Both the position numbers and the translations under genes were made by a program. Shown here piece by piece: positions 43,585-55,035 of a DNA stretch of 64,000 nt. Within the stretch, counting starts at the first letter, position 1. The number at the start of each line of letters is the position of its first letter. The stretch covers positions 8,078,501 through 8,142,500 of the forward strand of contig CM036753.1 of assembly GCA_020796225.1 (NCBI GenBank), in the 5' to 3' direction. The stretch comes from Arion vulgaris. Lineage: Eukaryota > Mollusca > Gastropoda > Stylommatophora > Arionidae. The notes under the pieces were generated by a model, which worked only from the letters and a program-made list of their open reading frames with translations, was not told where the DNA came from and searched no databases.

Positions 43585-44395
43585 AAATCAATGTGGGATC
43601 CTAAAAACTATGGGTGCCGAGAAGACTGTCGACATCATCAGGCAGCTGTAGAGGGTTTGCCTGCCAGGTTATTCATGATGGAAGACGTCAGAGAGTTCCA
43701 GGTCACTACTGGTGTTAGACAGGGATGCCTGCTGTCCCTCTCTTCTTGGTGCTACTTGATTGGGTCACACGCACTATCTAGCCAGGTCTGGAAAAGGCAT
43801 ACAGTGGACAATGTCAAAGCTAGAAGACCTGGATTTTGGGACGATCTCCCTTGCTTTCGCATAGACTACAAGACATGCAGGAAAAAGTGGATGCTCTGGC
43901 ACAAACTGCACAACGAGTCGGCCTTAAATCAGTCAAGAGAAGACTAAAGTAATGCTGTATGAAGTGCTGATGGCTCAGGAAACTGGCGAGTCACTAGGGC
44001 AAATACAAATAAGATCCAGACCTTTGTCAACGAATGTTTGCGGAGATTCTCAGATTGAAATGGTATGATAGAGTTACAAACACGGATCTGTGGATAGAAA
44101 CAGGGCAGGAACCTATGATGACACAGGTCAAGAGGAGAAGATGGCGATGGATAGGCCATACCTTGCGGAAGACACCGTCGAGTGTCACTAGACAGGTGCT
44201 CGAGTGGAACCCGCAGGGAAAACGAAAAGAGGACGCCCTAAGCAGACTTGGAGACGAGGTCTTACTGAGGAGCTGAAGAGTGCTCAATTGACCTGGGAGA
44301 CCATAAAATAACAGCCAGAGACCGAGAAGAGTGGCGAACAACTGTTGAGGCCCTATGCTCCACGAGGAGCGGAGAGGATTAATGATGAATGATGA
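43585..44395 (+). mobile_element. LINE 3' part with RT remnant (family 1)
   Basis: The plus strand shows FQVTTGVRQGCLLSLSSWCY (RT motif) and, in another frame, RLKWYDRVTNTDLWIETGQE, RRRWRWIGHTLRKTPSSVTR and QVLEWNPQGKRKEDALSRLG. The catalytic ADD region is missing between them, so there is an internal deletion or scrambled frame. Ends ATGATGAATGATGA. Confidence 0.75.
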
Positions 44396-44439
44396 ATTGA
44401 AAATACAATTTCTACAAATATTTTTTTCCATCCTCAAAA

Positions 44440-44580
44440 TTACATCGGGTGCCATAGCCGGTGCTACTGAGTTTGTGCACTGCTACTGTGATCTTCCTCT
44501 GTAAGAAATAGATCGGAGCTCGCATAGTTATTCACTGAAGTGCAATGGTGATGTTTCTATCAATTAATGCATTAATCAGT
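44440..44580 (+). mobile_element. SINE (family E)
   Basis: ATAGCCGGTGCTACTGAGTT, GAAATAGATCGGAGCTCGCA, TTATTCACTGAAGTGCAATG and TTTCTATCAATTAATGC. Placed just after a LINE 3' end. Confidence 0.65.
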
Positions 44581-44719
44581 TAGGTAAACTTTCATTACTA
44601 TGACAAGGAACATGCTGTGTTTTTTTTTACTTCCATTGCGTTTTATCTTTTATTATTGAGATAACACTTAACCAATTAATTATATTTATCTAAATTTATG
44701 TACCTAACAAATGTCTAAC

Positions 44720-45020
44720 TAATCAACCACTAGTAAAAACTGTTATAAGAAGGAGAAGATGGAGATATGTTAGACACACCTTGAGAAGAAATGATCAACG
44801 AATATCAAAGCAGGCATTGAAGTGGGATGTAAAGGGTTCAAGAAAGAGAGGACGACCTAAGGAGACCCTGAAACGAACTTTGCTGAGAAAGACCAGAAAT
44901 ATCGGTCTCAGTTTCATGGAGGCGATTGAGCGAGTTGTCGAGGATAGAGCAGTATGGAGAAATTGCATGCAGGTCCTATTTAACGTATAACTTTAAGACA
45001 TGAATTATTATTATTATGTA
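44720..45020 (+). mobile_element. LINE C-terminal fragment (family 2)
   Basis: The plus strand encodes RRWRYVRHTLRRNDQRISKQ, ALKWDVKGSRKRGRPKETLK and KTRNIGLSFMEAIERVVEDR. Homologous to 4060-4640 and ends in ATTATTATTATG. Confidence 0.78.
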
Positions 45021-45069
45021 CCTAAATATATATTTATTCTGGTATCTGTAATTAAATACGTCCACAATA

Positions 45070-45345
45070 TCAAGTCCATATTCTGTATATATTCTGTATA
45101 TATTCTGTAGATATGCTATATATTATGTATATATTATGTATATATTATGTATATATTATGTATATATTCTGTATATATTCTGTATATATTCTGTAGATAT
45201 GCCGTATATATTCTGTATATATTATGTATATATTATGTATATATTATGTATATATTCTGTATATATTCTGTATATATTCTGTAGATATGCCGTATATATT
45301 CTGTATATATTATGTATATATTCTGTATATATTCTGTAGATATGC
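45070..45345. repeat. 11-bp minisatellite with higher-order pattern
   Basis: Units TATATATTCTG, TATATATTATG and TAGATATGCCG. A longer block of about 88 bp (a run of ATG units, then CTG units, then TAGATATGCCG) occurs about three times, so there is a second level of order. Confidence 0.9.
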
Positions 45346-45349
45346 TGTT

Positions 45350-46384
45350 TATTTATCTACATCAATCTACCGATATACATTTTTTTTTCGTAATCTACCA
45401 GTCTGTTATTCAGAACACCGATTTCATCAATCATGTGCCGTATCCGTATCGAACGTTGGCCGTAATGTCTCTTAACATTTTCTCTTGCCCTGATGGTACA
45501 TTCTGCCAGACTATTGCCTGCCCAGTCCCTGATGGTCCCTTCCCATGTGTATCTATGTCTTCCCTTGCTATTGTGCTTTTACCTTCCATTACAAAACAAA
45601 CAGTTTCCAACAAGGCGTCGAGTCTTTTAATGTAAGGAATATATGTTCATTGTTTAACATCTATCGCTCTAAGTATTTCAATTTTTGATTCTAATAATTT
45701 CATCAAAATTTTCTTGAAAGACTCTCGATCTTTAGCCTGTTCCTCTGCCTCTTCCATTGTCATATTCATTGATTATTTAATGTCATTAGGACACAGTCGT
45801 CATGGTCACCCCTTCCGTAGACTTCCAGAAAACTACACTTTTTCCATTGTTGATCTCATTAAACCCCAACGATGTGTAGTGATATCCAAATATTTCAGAT
45901 TCCAAGACTCAAAATGTGTTTGTGGTTTCAATGTTCTTATTTAGTGTTCAGGTCTTATATAGTGTCTATGTTTCTCTTCTTTTTTGTTCATCGCGTTCTA
46001 AACAATTTTATGTAGACTTTGTTTCAAATAAGTCAAAGTTGATGTTGAATGTGCATTCTATTGTCCATAATTCACATCTGTGTGTTGACACAGAAACATT
46101 CATGACATCTGAATGTTTACTTTTATTTGCTTGCTTGTATTATGCCATAGATCCTTAACAGATTATTCTTTGAAAAGTCATTACTTGTTTCCTTTTAATT
46201 TCTTTGTACAATCTACATTTCAGTTATTATTGCGCCAAGATATTCACAATTTCTCTTCATTATTGAAAGGCGATATACAGAAACCTACAAATCTGAGGTG
46301 GTCAGGCGAATCAGATCAGATCTGGAAAAACCGACGGAGGCTGAGGTGATACTGAATAAATTGGCGTTTTAGGGCAAAGACACG
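45350..46384. other. Stretch without a supported gene
   Basis: Open frames of up to about 107 codons occur in several frames, but none has splice or family support. The region is AT-rich and could hold old LINE sequence: words such as CTTGAAAGACTCTCGATC and TTCCATTGTTGATCTCATTA resemble RT 3' regions weakly. Confidence 0.25.
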
Positions 46385-46690
46385 TATGTATAGTCTCACT
46401 CATCATCATCAAAGGTGCGTATCCTCCATAGAACGTTGCTCTCTTTGCAGCTCATCCGAAATTCACTCTGTCTCTAGCCAGTTCACCAACTTCGTCATGT
46501 TTTTCATCGGATTCATGGTTTCTTTAATACATTGCAGCCATCTTTTTCTTGGTCTGCCTTTGCCTCTGCGTCCTGAGACCCTGCCCTCTATTAGTGTTCT
46601 CACCGGACCATCAGCAAGTGTCTGTGAAAAACACTTTAGTGCATAGTGATGACACATGGGAAAATTGCGGTAAACTCCGTACAAGAGGCC
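46385..46690 (-). mobile_element. LINE C-terminal fragment
   Basis: The minus strand encodes RTLIEGRVSGRRGKGRPRKR, WLQCIKETMNPMKNMTKLVN and WLETE. The 3' end is CATCATCATC (ATG run on the coding strand). Confidence 0.7.
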
Positions 46691-46699
46691 AAGCGCAGA

Positions 46700-47345
46700 A
46701 AAACTTATTGGGTAAAGTTGGCCTAGCGCAAATCCTAAAGTTGCGTTTTAGTGCCTAACGAAACTGCCCTCCTGGGACAACCGGGCAGGGTACTGTTGCA
46801 TTAACAACTAACATCCCCGGAAGAACTGAGGTGGGTGATGTTGGCGATAGCAAAATTTCAGTTGCGTTGCTAGCGCCGATTGAAACGACCCTCTAGAATA
46901 TCTGTGCGCAGTCACAGTTCAGTGTTTCCCGGGGACAGGGAAAATGCAGAGCAAAACTTTACAAATTTCCAAGTGCCGACATGCGCCCCGAAACGGCTGA
47001 GAATACTCCTACTCAGGAACAAGCTCACCGTGGATAGAAAAGTAAGGCCGATAATGCAAAGGCTTGACTGGTACAAACCCAAACATTGGCTAAGGGCAAT
47101 GCTTTTCGAACACCGATCATCCAACACAGAGTAAGATGACGTCCAAACACCATGGCTCAGATCATATAAAGGCTACGGCAAAAAGATGATCGTAAAGTCG
47201 TAGATCCAAGCCAGAATATGCGGCAGAATGGATCGTTCACTAGGCTAGCTCCCCTAGTAAATAAACAGCTGGCTGAAATCGGGTGGGCGGGCCTAGTCAC
47301 CATGGGCACATACTCGCACAACGTAAAACCCGTTCTTGTTAAAGA
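46700..47345 (+). mobile_element. Long GC-rich dispersed repeat, copy 1
   Basis: Higher in GC than its surroundings. Shared with 60830-61560 (inverted): AACTAACATCCCCGGAAGAA, CTGAGGTGGGTGATG, GCTGGCTGAAATCGGGTGGG, GGGCCTAGTCACCATGGGC and CGTTCTTG. Its 3' part also matches the 3' part of SINE family A (GAAATCGGATGTGCTGGC, GCACAACGTACAAT). It may be a long relative or partner of that SINE. No protein domain recognised. Confidence 0.55.
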
Positions 47346-47459
47346 TCAATTAAATATAACAAAAAGAATGAATGATAAATTAGACGTGAAGAATGAACGA
47401 GATAAGAGAAAAAATGATGGCAGCGAGAGAAGTGTGTTTAACCAGCGAACCACATGAAT

Positions 47460-47560
47460 CAGCCGTATGTATACCCTTCGACATCTGTTGGTGGAGACTG
47501 GGCACCTATGGGTCTGCCCAGAGTGCTGTGACGTCAGTTCAGTAACCAATAAGCAAAATA
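47460..47560 (+). mobile_element. LINE C-terminal cysteine-motif fragment
   Basis: The plus strand encodes YTLRHLLVETGHLWVCPECC and DVSSVTN, equivalent to LLDLLRRRSEHLWTCPECYD of 17981-18337. Confidence 0.6.
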
Positions 47561-47689
47561 TTTCAATCCATATTTTTTACTTGTTATGTGTTCAAATTAT
47601 AAAACATCATTCTTGTTTTCTTTTTCTTCTTCGAACGTTCCTTATCGACCATTTGTTACACCACTATTTGTGATGTGTATGTGATCTGA

Positions 47690-47890
47690 GCCTTTGAGCA
47701 ATTGTACGTTATGTGCCTACAAGTAGACCAGACATCCGATTTCTGTGACCTTTTATTTACTAGTGTTGCTTCCCTAGGCCTCTACCTTAGTCACCTCTTA
47801 GTCACCTCTTAGTCACCTCTTAGTCACCTCTTAGTCACCTCTTAGTCACCTCTTAGTCACCTCTTAGTCACCTCTTAGTCACCTCTTACG
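47690..47890 (-). mobile_element. SINE family A whose core became a minisatellite
   Basis: GTACGTTATGTGCCTACAAG, ACCAGACATCCGATTTCTG and TTGCTTCCCTAGGCCTCTAC are family A sequence in reverse. The next core piece, TTAGTCACCTC, is then repeated. Confidence 0.75.
47787..47888. repeat. 11-bp minisatellite, about 9 copies, from a SINE core
   Basis: Unit TTAGTCACCTC. The unit equals the GAGGCGACTAA core of SINE families A/B in reverse with one change (CGAC to TGAC). Confidence 0.95.
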
Positions 47891-48062
47891 AATTCTTGTC
47901 AGATCGCTCATGTCTATCTATTATTTGCTCTTGCAACACCCGACAAACCGGTCAGCTTGTTTTTATCAAACTTAAGTAGCTACATCTCCTGCCTCTCCCA
48001 TTCCCTATCGCCATCTTCATCATTCCTTTACTCATAACTGAAAAAATTATGTATGTCAGACC

Positions 48063-48297
48063 GACTTGCATTGATCTATTCTCACATATACTTGTTGTCC
48101 AGTCTTGCATTGATCTATTCTCACATATACTAGTTGTCTAGTCTTGCATTGATCTATTCTCACATATACTAGTTGTCTAGTCTTGCATTGATCTATTCTC
48201 ACATATACTAGTTGTCTAGTCTTGCATTGATCTATTCTCACATATACTAGTTGTCTAGTCTTGCATTGATCTATTCTCACATATACTAGTTGTCCAG
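48063..48297. repeat. 39-bp tandem repeat, 6 copies
   Basis: Unit GTCTTGCATTGATCTATTCT then CACATATACTAGTTGTCTA. Being 13 codons long, it opens a frame on the minus strand. Confidence 0.95.
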
Positions 48298-48299
48298 TG

Positions 48300-48884
48300 T
48301 TGACAATTTGTTGAGAATAAGTCCAGAACAACACAATAAAGGGACATATCTCAACAGACATCCTAAAACAGCAAAGATATCCTAAAGAAGTTAAGTATTC
48401 AACTTGAGATGCTGTCAAGCTTAATGTTATCGATACAGACTCTTCATGTGATCATCTCAAGCAGATAGGATGTTTCTACCCTTTGATAACAGACACTTGA
48501 CGGCAAAGATTTTCTCAAAGATGAAGGGATTCCGTGGATGTTTGCCCATCAAAGAGATTTCTAATGACATTAACATCTTGTCAACGGTTTCAGATTGACT
48601 GAATGATTGAGTTGTAAAGGAATGATTGTCTAGCTTTAGTGTAGATTTCTGAAGCGAATAACTATTTCTTCGTTAACTATTCTCTTTCGTGTTTGTTATT
48701 GTTTGACTGTTTTAACTTTTTTTTAATGATAAATAAAATGTGTTTATTGTCATTTATTCAGTCTTGAGGGAACGGCTTGTTTCCTTAACTAATGAATTTT
48801 ACCCGAGCAGCGGCTTTCAATCCTCTTCTTTTCGATTTGGAACTGCCAATTGTTTTCAAACTGAACACGGAATCTACGTTTTAT
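48300..48884. other. Unique non-coding stretch
   Basis: No repeats or exon-like structure that I can support. Confidence 0.3.
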
Positions 48885-49015
48885 CGCCAGTCTCCGATAA
48901 GACTAGGAACTCAATCTCACCTACACTGAGATCATGGATCTCTGAATAAATGTCGAGATGTCTCCACAGGAGCGAACCTGGTACCTTTGGTATGAGAGAC
49001 AAGCACCTTACCTCT

Positions 49016-49308
49016 ACACGACAGAGACCATTACTAACACGACAGAGACCATTACTAACACGACAGAGACCATTACTAACACGACAGAGACCATTACTAA
49101 CACGACAGAGACCATTACTAACACGACAGAGACCATTACTAACACGACAGAGACCATTACTAACACGACAGAGACCATTACTAACACGACAGAGACCATT
49201 ACTAACACGACAGAGACCATTACTAACACGACAGAGACCATTACTAACACGACAGAGACCATTACTAACACGACAGAGACCATTACTAACACGACAGAGA
49301 CCATTACT
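49016..49308. repeat. 21-bp minisatellite, 14 copies, essentially identical
   Basis: Unit ACGACAGAGACCATTACTAAC. It starts inside a tRNA-like stretch (GAACCTGGTACCTTTGGTAT at 48977). Seven codons per unit gives open frames on both strands. Confidence 0.97.
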
Positions 49309-49588
49309 ACTACATTTAATCATTATTTAATTAAGTAGACTGTGCTAGCAATTGCTTTATTGAAAGATATGTTTGTTTTATGATCCCACAATACTTTCAA
49401 ATATTTATTATTATACAACTTAATATCTTTTATTCAGAAGAAAATACTTCATGCCTTTTTTCTTAATCATATTCAGAGATGTTCGTGTGTGCTTGTCTTC
49501 TATCATTGATTCTCAAAGCTGTAAGAAACACCATATCATATCTTAGAGGTGTTCTATTATATTAACAAAGTTGACGTTTTTCTTTCAG

Positions 49589-49943
49589 ATTGGCTAAGAC
49601 TCTCAAAGCTTCCTATTCCCTGGAATTAGAAGAAATAACAGTTATTTGGGACTCAGGTTTTGGGCGCCTCATCAGTCACCTCTCTTCTAGCACTAACAGC
49701 CACGAACTAAGAATCTGGGTGGCTAAAAGGCCAATTAAGAAATGGGCACGCCGATTGTTAAGTTTCCTGAAAGAGCCCCTGTTCCACGCGGTAGCACGAA
49801 ACACTTCACTTGCTTTTGACCAGAGCCCAATTGGACCAGTTAATGAAACCGTTGTACACGTCCGGTGCTATTTTTTAACTGATAGACCGGAAGTCTACAA
49901 GAGCTGTCAGATTGGTTGGTCTTCAGAGTTTAAATTAAAGTAA
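49589..49943 (+). CDS. Orphan open frame after a splice-acceptor-like site
   Basis: Not recognised. Seen: a pyrimidine run GACGTTTTTCTTTCAG ends at 49588, and an open frame continues for 117 codons to TAA at 49941-49943. There is no ATG at the start, so it would be an internal or terminal exon. The peptide has mixed composition (LAKTLKASYSLELEEITVIW near the start, YFLTDRPEVYKSCQIGW near the end) with two N-x-S/T sites. It is unlike the low-complexity frames elsewhere in the window, and I saw no other copy of it here. It could be a real exon, a decayed gene, or a fragment of an unrecognised transposable element. Confidence 0.25.
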
Positions 49944-49944
49944 A

Positions 49945-50315
49945 TGGAGAACATATATGTATATATATGTGTGTGTGTGTGTATTTATGGGAGGTGGGAG
50001 AATAATAGTAGAAATATCAATTGAAAAAATGTGTTGAGCATAAATTGAAAGACATAATACCAAATATAAATTTCTTAAGTGGAAAAAGAAACAGAAAAAA
50101 ATGATTTTGGAAGCATTGTCAATTCTGTCCATAGAATAACTAGATCTAGGGAAAAAACACTTTCATGGTACCTAATTTTTCATCGGCGTATAAAAGAGTT
50201 TTACTGTAGTATTTAGACATCCTATATCCTGGTACAAACTGTCCCTGTCTGTTGCCTCTTAGTTTCCTACTCCTTATTTTATCCCTGTCTCTCCTTATCT
50301 CTCTGTATCCGTTTC
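49945..50315. other. Non-coding, with short GT and TA runs
   Basis: Contains TATATGTGTGTGTGTGTGTA at about 49960 and an AGTTTTACTGTAGTATTTA piece near 50198 that matches the ends of the 16526-type element. Nothing coding. Confidence 0.35.
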
Positions 50316-50316
50316 T

Positions 50317-50318
<2 letters not shown>

Positions 50319-50372
<54 letters not shown>
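50319..50372. repeat. (TA)n microsatellite
   Basis: About 27 uninterrupted TA units. Confidence 0.97.
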
Positions 50373-50376
<4 letters not shown>

Positions 50377-50874
50377 TATCGTCGTCATTATCATCTCATC
50401 AGCTGTACAGGCTGGGAGAGGGATCGTGGATTTCAATTAGAGTCATACCTCAATGATATCTACCAGTTTCGATGTTGAATTGTCTTCTGTGTGCCATGAA
50501 GTTAAGCTGCCCATATTTGTTATTGTTCTCTGTCTCGTTTCTCACTAATTATATCGGTTGCTAGCATGTGCTTAAAATATCTTTTCTTTCATCATGATAT
50601 GCTCTATAAAGGATAAATATCTCATTTTGTGGTTGACAGATTTCTCTCTCTTGACCGGTTTCGACTTTTCAAGATCAGCTCGTTCTCTCTCTATTCTCTC
50701 TCTCTCTCATTATTTTTATCTGTTTCTCTCACTTTCTTTTTCTATATACCATCGACCACTATAGTGGAATATAAACGTGTACTAATCACACCGATACAGT
50801 GGATTGTTTCGTTAGATCCCTTTCGTGCTCTTTGCGGTAAACTTTTCAAGTTGTTATCGTAGCTATAAATAGTC

Positions 50875-51130
50875 ATTGAGAAAACTGGCAGTTGCTACAA
50901 AAATAAGAATGAGGAAAGTAAAGTATTTTGGACATATAAAAAGACATGAAGGGTTGGAGAAGATCATCATGGAAAGAGGCATCCCGGCAAAGAGAGAAGT
51001 GGAAGACCACAGAGATGGATATTCAGGAAGTAACTGATGGTTTGAGCATGACATCTGGCCTATGAGAGAGAGAAATTCCGAAGGAGTGTTAAGAGGGCAG
51101 AGTTTTGCTCAGGACAAACTTTGATGATGA
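50875..51130 (+). mobile_element. LINE C-terminal fragment (family 3)
   Basis: The plus strand shows MRKVKYFGHIKRHEGLEKII, MERGIPAKREVEDHRDG-like sequence and a GATGATGATG 3' end. Homologous to 14820-15240 and 16245-17480. Confidence 0.72.
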
Positions 51131-51495
51131 TGATACATAATCACAAAATATATCTCACTAAATAGTATATTAAATGATACGTATTATTGCTAAACCTACT
51201 ACAGACAATGTAAACACAAACCTTTGTATGATAAACATTATAGTAGCATGAAAGAATTGTGGTCAGAACTCAGTAACACTCATGGTACGGAAAGGGTTAA
51301 TGTTCTATTTACTATATTTACACAACTAATATAGACTTTCTGGTAACTAACCACACCTTCTACTTGAATAGTTTTATTTCTGTAAAGTACCCATTCATGA
51401 GACTGAGATAGGTCAGAGGTTAAAATAAATTGCTTGGTTAGTTTATTCCCAAATGCGGAATCCAAACTTGAACTTCTGATCGTTTAGAACTGATT

Positions 51496-51635
51496 CTCTC
51501 GGTTCGTTAGTAACTGATTCTCTCTCGCGTTCCCGTTAGTAACTGATTCTCTCTCGCGTTCCCGTTAGTAATTGATTCTCTCTCGAGTTCCCGTTAGTAA
51601 CTGATTCTCTCTCGCGTTCCCGTTAGTAACTGATT
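51496..51635. repeat. 29-bp tandem repeat, about 5 copies
   Basis: Unit GTTAGTAACTGATTCTCTCT plus CGCGTTCCC. One copy has CGAG and TAATTG. Confidence 0.95.
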
Positions 51636-51874
51636 CAACATTTCTATTCGTCTTCTTTATTCTATACTGATTTCATTGTTGTTCATCACCGTCCAACCTC
51701 TCAAGTAGGAGTAAGGCAAAACGCTAACCTGTAAAACTGTGTTTCCTTATAGTCTTCTCACTATCAAAAATATCGACGGTATCCATGCTGTTGTCAGGTA
51801 GATAATTTCAAATACTTTACGAAGGAATTTCAAGCTGTGTTGTTTCTTTTTGCAAGGTTCAGTAAAGCAATGGC

Positions 51875-51990
51875 AAATTACTGAACGTGTAAGTGGTGCT
51901 CAAAAATCGACGACTAATTTACTGTGGTTGATAGCGAAGTTATGTAAAGGATATGCTATGATTGTCAATTTTTCACAGTAACCTGTGACA
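51875..51990 (+). mobile_element. SINE family C, 3' part
   Basis: AATTACTGAACGTGTAAGTG, AAAATCGACGACTAATTTAC and AGGATATGCTATGATTGTC. Confidence 0.65.
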
Positions 51991-52484
51991 TAATTGCGAA
52001 CTTGCCATATTTTAGACCACTAAGTTATATAGTTCTTTTTTAGATTTTCTAGACATGTAGAAAACAGAAATCGCCATTACTGGAAACAAGTGACTCTGAG
52101 AACTGCATAATGCAGACGTTGATAATTCTGTAATCTGGGCAAGGTATGTTGATTAGCTTCCTTGGGGGAAGTTCATGCGTGCAAAATGTGACGACTCTAG
52201 CCAGTTTGAGAGTTAAACAAATAGTATACACATTTGCCTATATCAACTACAGTCAGACAAGAGAGATGCATGGCTTCGTGAGCTGCAACTTAAACCTGCA
52301 AAAGATGATAGGATTTCTCCGACGACAGATCATGTTCTAACACGAATTTACTCAGTAGAAGAAGAATGAGAGCAAGATAAACATACACATTCAACAATGT
52401 CAAAGAAACAGATTGAAGATATAACTGTTATCTTGTTGCGACAAGCTAAATCTGACTTATCCACTATCAGGAATTGAAATAAAA

Positions 52485-52710
52485 TGACAATCATAGCATA
52501 TCCTTTACAGAACTTCCCCATTAACCACAGTAAACTACTCGTCGATTCTCTAGGTACTACTTATACGTTCAGTAGTTTGTCATAGTTTTCTGAACGGTGA
52601 GGTCTATTTTTACCTTATGTAAAAATCCACGCCGAACAGATATGCTTCCAAAAGAGAAGTTTGAACCAGGTACGCTTGGATTCTGATCAAGCTCACTACC
52701 GCTACAGACG
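52485..52710 (-). mobile_element. tRNA-derived SINE (family C)
   Basis: Reverse of family C: CATAGCATATCCTTTACAGA, CTCGTCGATTCTCTAGGTAC, GTTTGAACCAGGTACGCTTG and GATCAAGCTCACTACCGC. Confidence 0.75.
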
Positions 52711-52714
52711 CACA

Positions 52715-53284
52715 CTATCAGGAATTAACGTTCCGGAAAAGAAACTCTATACATTGAAGATTAAAGAAATGACAATGCATCTATGCTGAACAGAGAAACT
52801 AAATGAGGATCATGGAATAACAATGTTCAGTTGTGGAGAAAGTAGACATTTGAAAGTTGGAAAGTACAATAGCGTTGAAAGGGGAAAGAATAATGATGTT
52901 CAAGAGGAAAGAATAATGATGTTCAAAAGAGGGAAAGAACAATGTGTTCACATTTAGAAACAGTACCAATATAATGTTTATAGACTTCACAAATTGTATC
53001 CAACTTCACAGTACTAGTTTTGAGAATCTTTGTGGTATTGGTTTATGATTCTGACATAATGTTCAGTTTCCATTCGAAACTATTGGAAAATACTCGGTTT
53101 TAAGGACTATATTTCAGTGATCCCTGATCTCAGGGTATGTGAGATTGAGTGTCTAGTCCTATCGGAGATGGACAATATAACTTAGGTCTCGTGTTCAAGT
53201 TGAACTATTTGTAATTAAACATCGAAAAGAGCACAATATAAAGCCGCTGTTCTGGCACAATTATTAATACAAATTTCTATCTAA
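52715..53284. other. Non-coding stretch
   Basis: Short local repeats (GAAAGAATAATGATGTTCAA about twice near 52885-52930) and a piece of dispersed repeat F at 53118-53175. No exon seen. Confidence 0.35.
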
Positions 53285-54480
53285 ATCCTCTTCATGTCCC
53301 TGTTCTTCTTCTTCTTCTTCTTCCGAAGAAGAGGAACGTCCTGTTTAATACATAATGCTTCTACAACAGATTTCCAATGATGCCGTTCTACTATCTTTCT
53401 GATAATTGTTTCCCACGTAGGCCACAAACTCTCTTTCAATAGTTTTCCAATAGGACGTCCAGACTCTTTTACCTATTGTCTATTGTCTGTTCCCAGGTGG
53501 AAGATGTAGTTGGCTGTCCACTCTTGCCGTTAGCTAGGATGGGAGCTTTAATTTGCGTTCTAGGATAGATGAGTTCCCGTGTTGTGTTGTATCCGTGTTT
53601 ATGTAGTGTGGTCTTGATATTGTCTATCCATCTTTTTCTTGGTTTCCCCTTAGCTCTAGTACCCGATCTCTTTTTATTGTATGCTGTATTGGTGGTTGGT
53701 TGTATTTCATTCTCATTAAATGTCCAAACCACTGCATTTGATGTCTTTCGATGTATTCGATGATGAAGTTATGCCCACTCTGCTTCTGATGTCCTCATTT
53801 CGTAGTCTGTCTTTCCTGGTGACTCCCACTGCCTTCCTCAAGCATTTCATTTCACATTTGGTGAGCTTCTGTAGGAGAGACCAAATTTGGCACTGGTAAC
53901 AAAGTGTTGGTAGGAAAATACTTTTATCATCTGTCTTTTCACTTCCATCTTGATCTTTGGGTGTTGTAGTAATGGTGCCAGCTGGTAGGTCACTGAATTT
54001 GCTTTTGACACCTTGTCTCTATTTCTCTATCGAGTTTTCCGTCCTTGTAAAATGCTGCCTAAATATTTGAATTCGGAAACTTGCTTTACTCTGGTGTTAT
54101 CTATTTGTATGTTTGCTTGGCTTGGTGTTCTGCTGATTTTCATGGTCTCGGTCTTTTGTTTGTTGATTTTCATGTTGTACTTTCTACATGCTATTAGCAA
54201 TGAATTCATGTGTTGTTGTAGCTGATCTTCATCTTCATACATTAAACTTTGGTCGTCCGCAAAAGCAATTCGTTGATTTGGTTGTTTAATTGGTCGTCAT
54301 GATCATTGTCTATGTCAATAAGGTCTTTTTCGCACTGTGTCTCTTTCACTATTCTGTCTATATATATATGTTGAAGAGAAGAGAGCACACAACCCTGTCT
54401 TACTCCTGATTTTGTTTCGAATGAGGGCTGTTGTTTGTTAACTCTCTTTACCATCCGATGTAAACCGGAGAGCTGTTCTA
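53285..54480 (-). mobile_element. LINE 3' half, RT palm to C-terminus (family 7)
   Basis: The minus strand encodes KSGVRQGCVLSSLQHIYIDR, then RIAFADDQSLM with the catalytic ADD, NMKINKQKTETMKISRTPSQ, VKQVSEFKYLGSILQGRK and, further on, RAKGKPRKRWIDNIKTTLHK. The order matches a complete RT 3' half. Frames break several times. The 3' end carries TTCTTCTTC (AAG on the coding strand). A relative is at 56510-57060 (+). Confidence 0.82.
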
Positions 54481-54894
54481 GTCAAAGCCCGTATTGGATG
54501 CACATACCTATTCCGTCTCCATCTTTTAAATATGGTCTCCAATGCTGCACTATTTATTTACTTTAGAAGATACAAATTTGTTTAAGAAGTGTTTTGCAAG
54601 TAGTTAGTTATACTAGGCGTCTCTGTGCCGTATAGGTTCTCGTCTGTCGTGCAAAGTTAACCGAGGGTTTTCTCCCTCGTGGAGACATCAGGATATGTTT
54701 CCAGAGATCCCTGATCTCAGTGTAGGTGAGATCTAGTTCCTAGTCCTATGTGACATAGACGATAAAACGATCAATTCGAACACCTAAAAGAACCCTTGGC
54801 AGTTTAAAATCGAGGAAAGCTTACTGGAAAACCGCTTCCCAGGCAAAATTCATCAGGAAAAGATTTTAAAATAAATTCGTACAAAATATCTTCA

Positions 54895-55035
54895 CCTTCT
54901 TCAAAATTACATCGGGGACCATCGCCGGTGCTACGGAGTTTGTGCACTGCTGATGTGTAAGAAAGAGATCGGATCATACGTGGCTACTCATCGAAATGCA
55001 ATTATGATATTCCTATCAATGAATCAATCAATGAT
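54895..55035 (+). mobile_element. SINE (family E)
   Basis: ACCATCGCCGGTGCTACGGA, AAGAAAGAGATCGGATCATA, GGCTACTCATCGAAATGCAA and TTCCTATCAATGAATCAATC. Confidence 0.7.

Noticed and set aside
53285..54480. Intact autonomous LINE
   Set aside because: No endonuclease domain upstream, and the RT frame breaks repeatedly. It is a 5'-truncated dead copy.
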